Below, in pieces: positions 59,242 to 64,000 of a DNA stretch of 64,000 bases (position 1 is the first letter of the stretch; the number at the start of each line of letters is the position of its first letter). Under the pieces are notes generated by a model, which searched no databases, was not told where the DNA came from, and worked only from the letters and a program-made list of their open reading frames with translations. Position numbers and translations under genes: made by a program. The stretch spans positions 248,001-312,000 of the forward strand of contig CBDCMP010000007.1 of the NCBI GenBank assembly GCA_965218985.1. The letters are read 5' to 3'. Source of the DNA: Pseudopedobacter sp965218985. GTDB lineage: Bacteria; Bacteroidota; Bacteroidia; Sphingobacteriales; Sphingobacteriaceae.

Positions 59242-60947
59242 TTTTAGAGAAAGCAGCAAGACATTATTTGCCAAAAGACTTAAATATAGATTGGGACACT
59301 TTAGCACCCATTTTTAATGAATTATTGAACAGAGAGATGCACTCTGTTAAAGAATTAGAGCAATGGCTGAAAGATAAAAGTGAGGTGGAAGCTGCTTTGG
59401 AAGAAGATTTCGCCTGGCGCTACATCAAAATGAGTTGCGATACTGCGAATGAAGATTTGGTAAAATCTTTCCAATATTTCGCGATGGAAATTGAACCTAA
59501 AATCGCTCCGATTGGGAATGAGTTGAATAAAAAACTCATTGCATCCAATTATCTGAAAGATTTAGACCAGGATAAATATTTCGTTTACCTGCGTGGCGTG
59601 AAGAAGGCTCTGGAACTTTTCAGGGAGAAAAATATCCCATTGCAAACCGAATTGCAGGTGGAACAACAGAAATACCAAAGCATCACGGGGGCCATGTCTG
59701 TCACTTTGAACGGACAGGAATACACTTTGGAACAGGCTTCCAATTTCCTGAAAGATTTAAACCGAGATACACGTCGGGAAGCTTGGGAAGCTATTACATC
59801 CAGAAGGTTGCAGGATAAAGTCTCTTTGGACGAATTGTTCAACAAATTGAAGAAATTACGTCATGAAGTTGCTCAGAATGCTGGTTTTGATAATTTCAGG
59901 GATTATATGTTCCAGGCTTTAGGCCGATTTGATTACACTCCCCAGGATTGTTTTGATTTTCATGATGCCATTGAGAAAGAGGTGGTTCCGCTATTGGCGG
60001 AACAAGCTGAAGAGCGCAAAAAGCTTCTAGGTCTTGAAACCTTAAAACCGTGGGACACCGAGGTGGACACCTCAGGAAAACCCGCTTTGAAACCTTTTAG
60101 CAATGGCGAAGAGCTGATTGATAAATCCATCAAATGCTTCAACAGACTGGATAGCTATTTAGGTTCCCGTTTAGAAGTGATGAAAGAGAATGGTTTGTTT
60201 GATGTGGAGAGCCGCAAAGGAAAAGCTCCCGGAGGTTATAATTATCCCCTGTCAGAAACCGGAGCTCCTTTCATATTCATGAATTCGGCCAATTCTTTCA
60301 GAGATTTAACCACTATGGTTCACGAAGGTGGACATGCAGTGCACACTTTCTTAACGGCAAATTTGGAACTGAATGACTTTAAACATTGTCCTTCAGAAGT
60401 GGCTGAACTGGCTTCTATGTCCATGGAGCTCATCTCCATGGACCATTGGGACGAATTTTTCACGGATGCCGAAGAATTGAAGAGGGCAAAAAGATACCAG
60501 CTGAAAGACGTTTTGAAAACTTTGCCATGGGTGGCAGTGGTGGATGCTTTTCAACATTGGATTTACACGCATCCAAACCATGACTCAGCAGAAAGAACGG
60601 TCGCTTGGAAAGCTATCTTCACCCGTTTCGGAGCTAATTTTGTGGACTGGACTGACCATGAAGAAGCTTTAGAGAGTCTTTGGCAAAAGCAATTGCACAT
60701 TTTCGAAGTTCCCTTCTATTACATCGAATATGCGATTGCTCAATTAGGAGCCATTGCCGTTTGGAAGAATTATAAGGAGAATCCAAAAAAAGGACTGGAG
60801 AACTATATTGCTGCTTTAAAATTGGGTTACACCAAAAATATGAAAGAAATTTATCAAAAAGCAGGTATCGAATTCAACTTCAGCGCAGCTTATATCAGAG
60901 AGCTGATGGATTTTGTGAAACAGGAATTGAAAAAAATCGACGAATAA
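59238..60947 (+). CDS. M3-family oligoendopeptidase (PepF-like)
   Basis: A 569-residue zinc metallopeptidase degrading short peptides in the cytoplasm. The active site H-E-G-G-H-A-V-H is at ~359-366, giving the HExxH zinc ligands and catalytic Glu; the third ligand Glu lies in the S-E-V-A-E-L-A-S-M-S-M-E segment. No signal peptide. It is cotranscribed with the prenyltransferase by the ATGA overlap. Confidence 0.93.
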   Translation: MILEKAARHYLPKDLNIDWDTLAPIFNELLNREMHSVKELEQWLKDKSEVEAALEEDFAWRYIKMSCDTANEDLVKSFQYFAMEIEPKIAPIGNELNKKLIASNYLKDLDQDKYFVYLRGVKKALELFREKNIPLQTELQVEQQKYQSITGAMSVTLNGQEYTLEQASNFLKDLNRDTRREAWEAITSRRLQDKVSLDELFNKLKKLRHEVAQNAGFDNFRDYMFQALGRFDYTPQDCFDFHDAIEKEVVPLLAEQAEERKKLLGLETLKPWDTEVDTSGKPALKPFSNGEELIDKSIKCFNRLDSYLGSRLEVMKENGLFDVESRKGKAPGGYNYPLSETGAPFIFMNSANSFRDLTTMVHEGGHAVHTFLTANLELNDFKHCPSEVAELASMSMELISMDHWDEFFTDAEELKRAKRYQLKDVLKTLPWVAVVDAFQHWIYTHPNHDSAERTVAWKAIFTRFGANFVDWTDHEEALESLWQKQLHIFEVPFYYIEYAIAQLGAIAVWKNYKENPKKGLENYIAALKLGYTKNMKEIYQKAGIEFNFSAAYIRELMDFVKQELKKIDE

Positions 60948-61055
60948 TTTAAAATTAGCAAACGAAAAACCGCTCAGGATTGTTATTTTTGAAAGATTTG
61001 ATAAGCAATTCTTACTGAATAATGCTAAAGCAATTAAAATAAAAACTATATTTCA

Positions 61056-61322
61056 TTGATAATGAAAAAATTAATCAAAACATCATTTTTCAAAACAGGT
61101 TTTTTAATGACAGTTCTTTCTCTGATTCAGGCTGGGGCATTCGCATCAGAAAAAGAACCTGATGTGTATTTATCAAGAGCACCAGTGAGTGAATTATCAG
61201 GCCCAGAGCTTTTAGATACCACTTGGTTTTGGCTGTTGATTTTAGTTGTCGCCATGGTATTGATCTCTGCCGCCATTGCTGCTAAAAGAAGAAAAGGTGG
61301 TCATGAACCTGCAGCTATATAA
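61056..61322 (+). CDS. Small membrane protein with signal sequence
   Basis: 88 residues: cleavable signal (~1-28), a short exposed segment with V-S-E-L-S-G-P-E-L-L-D, and one membrane helix (~55-75) with a basic cytoplasmic tail (A-K-R-R-K-G-G-H). No family recognised. Confidence 0.65.
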   Translation: MIMKKLIKTSFFKTGFLMTVLSLIQAGAFASEKEPDVYLSRAPVSELSGPELLDTTWFWLLILVVAMVLISAAIAAKRRKGGHEPAAI

Positions 61323-61416
61323 AATAGATTTTCTTCGGAGGAGTGTGAAGAAGTGGAAAAAAAATCAGGAGCTTTAAAAAGGTTCCACTTATCTTTACAT
61401 CATTTTGCAAATATTC

Positions 61417-61731
61417 ATGAAAAGATTAATTAACCTCCTCAAAAACAAATATTTTCTGGCTTCATTGGCTTTTGTGACTTGGATGTTATTTTTTGACCGG
61501 AATGACCTCGCCTCTCAATATGAATATCGTTCCAAAGTTCAGAAATTGGAACAGGAGAAAGAATTCTATACCGGGGAGATCACCAAAGCTGGCACACAAC
61601 TAAAAGAACTGACCACCAACATGCAAAGTTTGGAGAAATTCGCCCGGGAACGATATTATATGAAAAAAGATAACGAGGATGTCTATGTCATCATTGATAA
61701 CGAGCCTAAAGAGAAGAAAAGCTTTTTCTAA
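61417..61731 (+). CDS. FtsB/DivIC septum formation initiator family protein
   Basis: About 104 residues: a membrane anchor (~10-27) followed by a leucine-zipper-like coiled coil (~35-72) and L-E-K-F-A-R-E-R-Y-Y-M-K, the family hallmark. It belongs to the FtsQLB-type divisome complex. ATG 61417 is preferred; a TTG at 61405 would add four residues. It lies 95 nt after the small membrane protein. Confidence 0.88.
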   Translation: MKRLINLLKNKYFLASLAFVTWMLFFDRNDLASQYEYRSKVQKLEQEKEFYTGEITKAGTQLKELTTNMQSLEKFARERYYMKKDNEDVYVIIDNEPKEKKSFF

Positions 61732-61808
61732 ACCTTCCTAAACACTTTTGCTCTTCTATTAGGAAAATCCTTAATTTTATTTACTGATAAATAAGAGAAG
61801 TCAAATTC

Positions 61809-61993
61809 ATGTATACCTATAAAATACATTTGCATAGAGAAGCAGAAAGTGGTTTCACTGCAATCGTACCTGCTTTACCCGGGTTGTATTACGCAGGGAG
61901 ATGATATCGATAAAGCTATTGCGATGGCAAAAAGAAGCCATAGCACTTTACATCGAAGAGTTGAAAGAGCGTGGAGAAGAGATGAATCTTTAA
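61809..61993 (+). pseudogene. HicB-like antitoxin with two frameshifts
   Basis: Begins M-Y-T-Y-K-I-H-L-H-R-E-A-E-S-G-F-T-A-I-V-P-A-L-P-G, a typical HicB start. One extra base in GGG (~61885) and one in AAAAA (~61929) break the frame. Without them the rest reads C-I-T-Q-G-D-D-I-D-K-A, E-A-I-A-L-Y-I-E-E-L-K, ending at TAA 61991-61993. No HicA toxin is next to it. Decayed, or base-calling errors. Confidence 0.75.
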
Positions 61994-62606
61994 TAGATTC
62001 TTGGCAAGGCTAATTTAAAGCGAACTGCGATGATCCTTATCAGGAACACCGTACTGACAGAAATTATTTTCACAGCAGCCTCCTCCATACCAAAATGCAA
62101 TAAACTGAAGAAGGTCACTCCTCCAATGATACAAGCTGTTGCATAAATCTCTTTCCTGAAAATAAGCGGGATGCTATTCAATAAAATATCCCGGATGATC
62201 CCTCCAAAACAGCCGGTCACTGTTCCTAAAGCCACACAAATTCCAGGGCTTAAACCGTAAGCCAAACCTTTTTGCAAACCAATGATGGTAAAAAACCCCA
62301 AGCCCAGGGAATCAAAAAGAAAAAGTGTGATTTTCAGGGATTTGATTTTTTCCAAAATACCATGGAGAGGAGGGCGGTGACTAAAATCAGCAAGGAATAA
62401 TTCCCATTCTTTAACCAAAAAACCGGATTGTCTCCCAATAGCAGGTCTCTTAAGGTGCCACCTCCAACAGCTGTAGCAAAGGCGATGATCAGCACACCAA
62501 AGACATCTAAACGTTTTTGCATAGCAGCAAAAGCACCAGAAACTGCAAAAGAGAAAGTACCACAAATGTTGATGGCTTCTGCTACGGTTAAATCAAATTG
62601 CACCAT
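61990..62606 (-). pseudogene. YicG/UPF0126 (TRIC-like) membrane protein with a frameshift
   Basis: The first part (start 62606) reads F-A-V-S-G-A-F-A-A-M-Q-K and G-G-G-T-L-R-D-L-L-L-G, the family's first repeat, then stops after S-M-V-F-W-K-K. The second repeat, G-C-F-G-G-I-I-R-D-I-L-L-N, continues in another frame. One A missing from an A-run near 62353 would join them. The family forms small channels of six-plus membrane helices. Disabled unless it is a sequencing error. Confidence 0.8.
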
Positions 62607-64000
62607 TTCTCTTTCTTAAAAACCATTCCGAACCCAACAACAGCATAATAACCATAAAAAACCATTTCAGATCGATCATATGCTCGTAACTCTTCTCCTC
62701 GTAGCTGATGGTCTTCACTTTTTCGTTTTTTGAGATTAAATCCTTTAAGGTGTGAATCCCAGAGGGATAAACCATTTTACCCCCACTTTGGGTCGCCATA
62801 CTGTACAAGAGTTGATGGTTGGCGGTGGTCTGCATCAATTCTGCATTTAACTCCTCAATCACAAATTGTCCGTTTGCCGTGTACGGTTTGTTCGCAAAAG
62901 TGGTTTTAGCAGCAAAAGTATATTCACCTGACGGCAGAAAGCCTGCATCCAATTGGTAGCTTTGCCCATCTCTTGAGAATAGAAAGCTATATTTTTTACC
63001 TTCTTTGCTGCTAATGTCTACAGAGACATCAGGCTCATTATTCAACTGAAAGGCGTCATTATAGAGCTCTGCATTTAAAATCACTTGCTCATTTTCAGCA
63101 AACTTGTTCTTAATAGGCCTAACCCTGAATTTTCTTTTATCATCTCTGGCATTCAGGTATTGCACGGTTTTAGTGATCAGTTCGTCCACAGCTTCGTGGT
63201 TCTGATGCTGCTCAAAATCTTCCAATCGCCATCGCCAGATTCCCTCTCCGGTTAAAATTGCCGTTTTAACACCACCGTCGTCTCCGAAAGCTAATAAAGG
63301 TGCGTTCGTCACTACGTTCCCTACTTTCTGCTGAAATAAAGTCACTCCGGCATTTTTCAAAGAATAATTTCCGAAAGGTGCTACCAAAGGTGCTAATGCA
63401 GCGAGTGCTTCCTTAGTTTTATCATTTAAAGAAAATGCATAAAAATCTTTGTTCAAAGAAGGGGAATATTCTTGCGTGGCGTTGTTGGTGCTGACATTCA
63501 ATAAATGCTGTATCTGGCTAAGCGCCGAAGTGTTGACGGTGGTGGTAATGATGAACCATTTTGATTTTTGAGCAGCTTGTGCTAAAATATTTTTAACGGG
63601 GTGCCTTGCGGAAGGCAGACCATGAAAGATCATCAAGCCATAATTCCCGACATTCGCTGGAACATCTTCAGCGTAAGCCACTTTGACTTCATAATTCTTA
63701 TTACCCTCTATCGCTTGCCTGATGGCACTGATATCCGGGTGAGGTGCATCTGCCAAAATCAAGATTTGCTCTCTTCCATCCAAAACCTCCACGAAAACAG
63801 TTTGTCTGTTATTCTGAACGGATAGTTCATCTTTCACGGGCTGAACTTCCACAGTTATTTTCTGAACGCCTTTTTTTCGGGCTTCCAAGGTGACATTAAA
63901 AGTCTTTCGCCAAGCGTCATCATTGATATCCACAGGCATCAATTTCTTTTGTCCGTCATTGGTGCTTACCGTTAAAACTGTTTTCACTCCTTTCATTTTA
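62593..64000 (-). CDS. Large membrane-anchored protein of unknown function (N-terminus cut)
   Basis: At least 468 residues, continuing beyond the window. I-L-I-L-A-D-A-P-H-P-D-I-S-A-I-R and the following Rossmann-like strands resemble a GATase/vWA-type domain (~75-260). The later part has beta-rich Ig-like domains (N-A-E-L-Y-N-D-A-F) and it ends with a membrane helix (~445-460) and R-K-R-N-G. Similar proteins in Bacteroidota are annotated as hypothetical. The 3' end overlaps the YicG start by 14 nt. Confidence 0.75.
   Translation of the reverse strand, partial: KMKGVKTVLTVSTNDGQKKLMPVDINDDAWRKTFNVTLEARKKGVQKITVEVQPVKDELSVQNNRQTVFVEVLDGREQILILADAPHPDISAIRQAIEGNKNYEVKVAYAEDVPANVGNYGLMIFHGLPSARHPVKNILAQAAQKSKWFIITTTVNTSALSQIQHLLNVSTNNATQEYSPSLNKDFYAFSLNDKTKEALAALAPLVAPFGNYSLKNAGVTLFQQKVGNVVTNAPLLAFGDDGGVKTAILTGEGIWRWRLEDFEQHQNHEAVDELITKTVQYLNARDDKRKFRVRPIKNKFAENEQVILNAELYNDAFQLNNEPDVSVDISSKEGKKYSFLFSRDGQSYQLDAGFLPSGEYTFAAKTTFANKPYTANGQFVIEELNAELMQTTANHQLLYSMATQSGGKMVYPSGIHTLKDLISKNEKVKTISYEEKSYEHMIDLKWFFMVIMLLLGSEWFLRKRNGAI

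Noticed and set aside
62334..62606. Programmed ribosomal frameshift in the YicG-family gene
   Set aside because: There is an A-run but no downstream stimulatory structure, and nearby homopolymer indels make a mutation or sequencing error more likely.

Overview
The window looks like a chromosomal segment of a Bacteroidota bacterium, most likely Sphingobacteriaceae (Pedobacter-like). This rests on the moderately AT-rich DNA, genes that mostly lack Shine-Dalgarno sites, promoters of the TTG-N19-TAnnTTTG type, and typical families: DUF4294, DUF6089, a PorT-type barrel, paired OmpH/Skp genes, bacillithiol BshB1, UbiA-type prenyltransferase and a Cys-type CcmE. No rRNA, tRNA, CRISPR array, prophage or intact transposase was seen.

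Region by region. 1-8.6 kb: partial GH31 glucosidase, LuxE-like protein, a RES/Xre toxin-antitoxin pair, two adjacent MITE-like elements, tyrS, an AcpH-like protein, an L,D-transpeptidase and a ribosome hibernation factor. 8.6-16.5 kb: a complete histidine operon (hisG-D-C-B-H-A-F-IE) preceded by a perfect promoter and a 20-codon leader peptide with six histidines. Repeats sit in three of its gaps, the largest a 450-bp tandem array between hisB and hisH. 16.5-23.6 kb: WD40 protein, bshB1, glutathione peroxidase, DUF4294, RelA/SpoT, Fur-family regulator, purA. 24-30 kb is the accessory part. It holds a cluster (DUF2652 cyclase-like protein, MarR regulator, membrane protein, NmrA reductase) with four copies of a TAGTTGTA palindrome, a luciferase-like monooxygenase, and a VOC-EVE-MarR operon split by a MITE. 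30-45 kb: ferredoxin, LuxC-like reductase, FtsE, GrpE-DnaJ, ABC exporter, Ppx, Maf, KdsC, IscX, 2Fe-2S ferredoxin, CcmF and CcmE. 45-54 kb: an envelope-assembly run on the minus strand (alpha/beta hydrolase, CBS protein, NAD kinase, DUF6089, UppS, BamA, two OmpH) followed by MurI. 54-64 kb: YqeY, SDR, PorT, MenG, EngB, UbiA, PepF, FtsB/DivIC-like protein, and three damaged genes (DUF559, HicB, YicG family), ending in a partial membrane protein.

The most novel features are short non-coding systems. One is the putative histidine attenuator. Another is a family of 161/210-bp miniature elements with GAGCCTGTTTAAA ends and TTA/TAA target duplications, one of which supplies the stop codon of the VOC gene. 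The third is the autoregulatory-looking MarR operator set. There are also several highly structured intergenic palindromes. All functional names come from reading motifs by eye; no database search was run.
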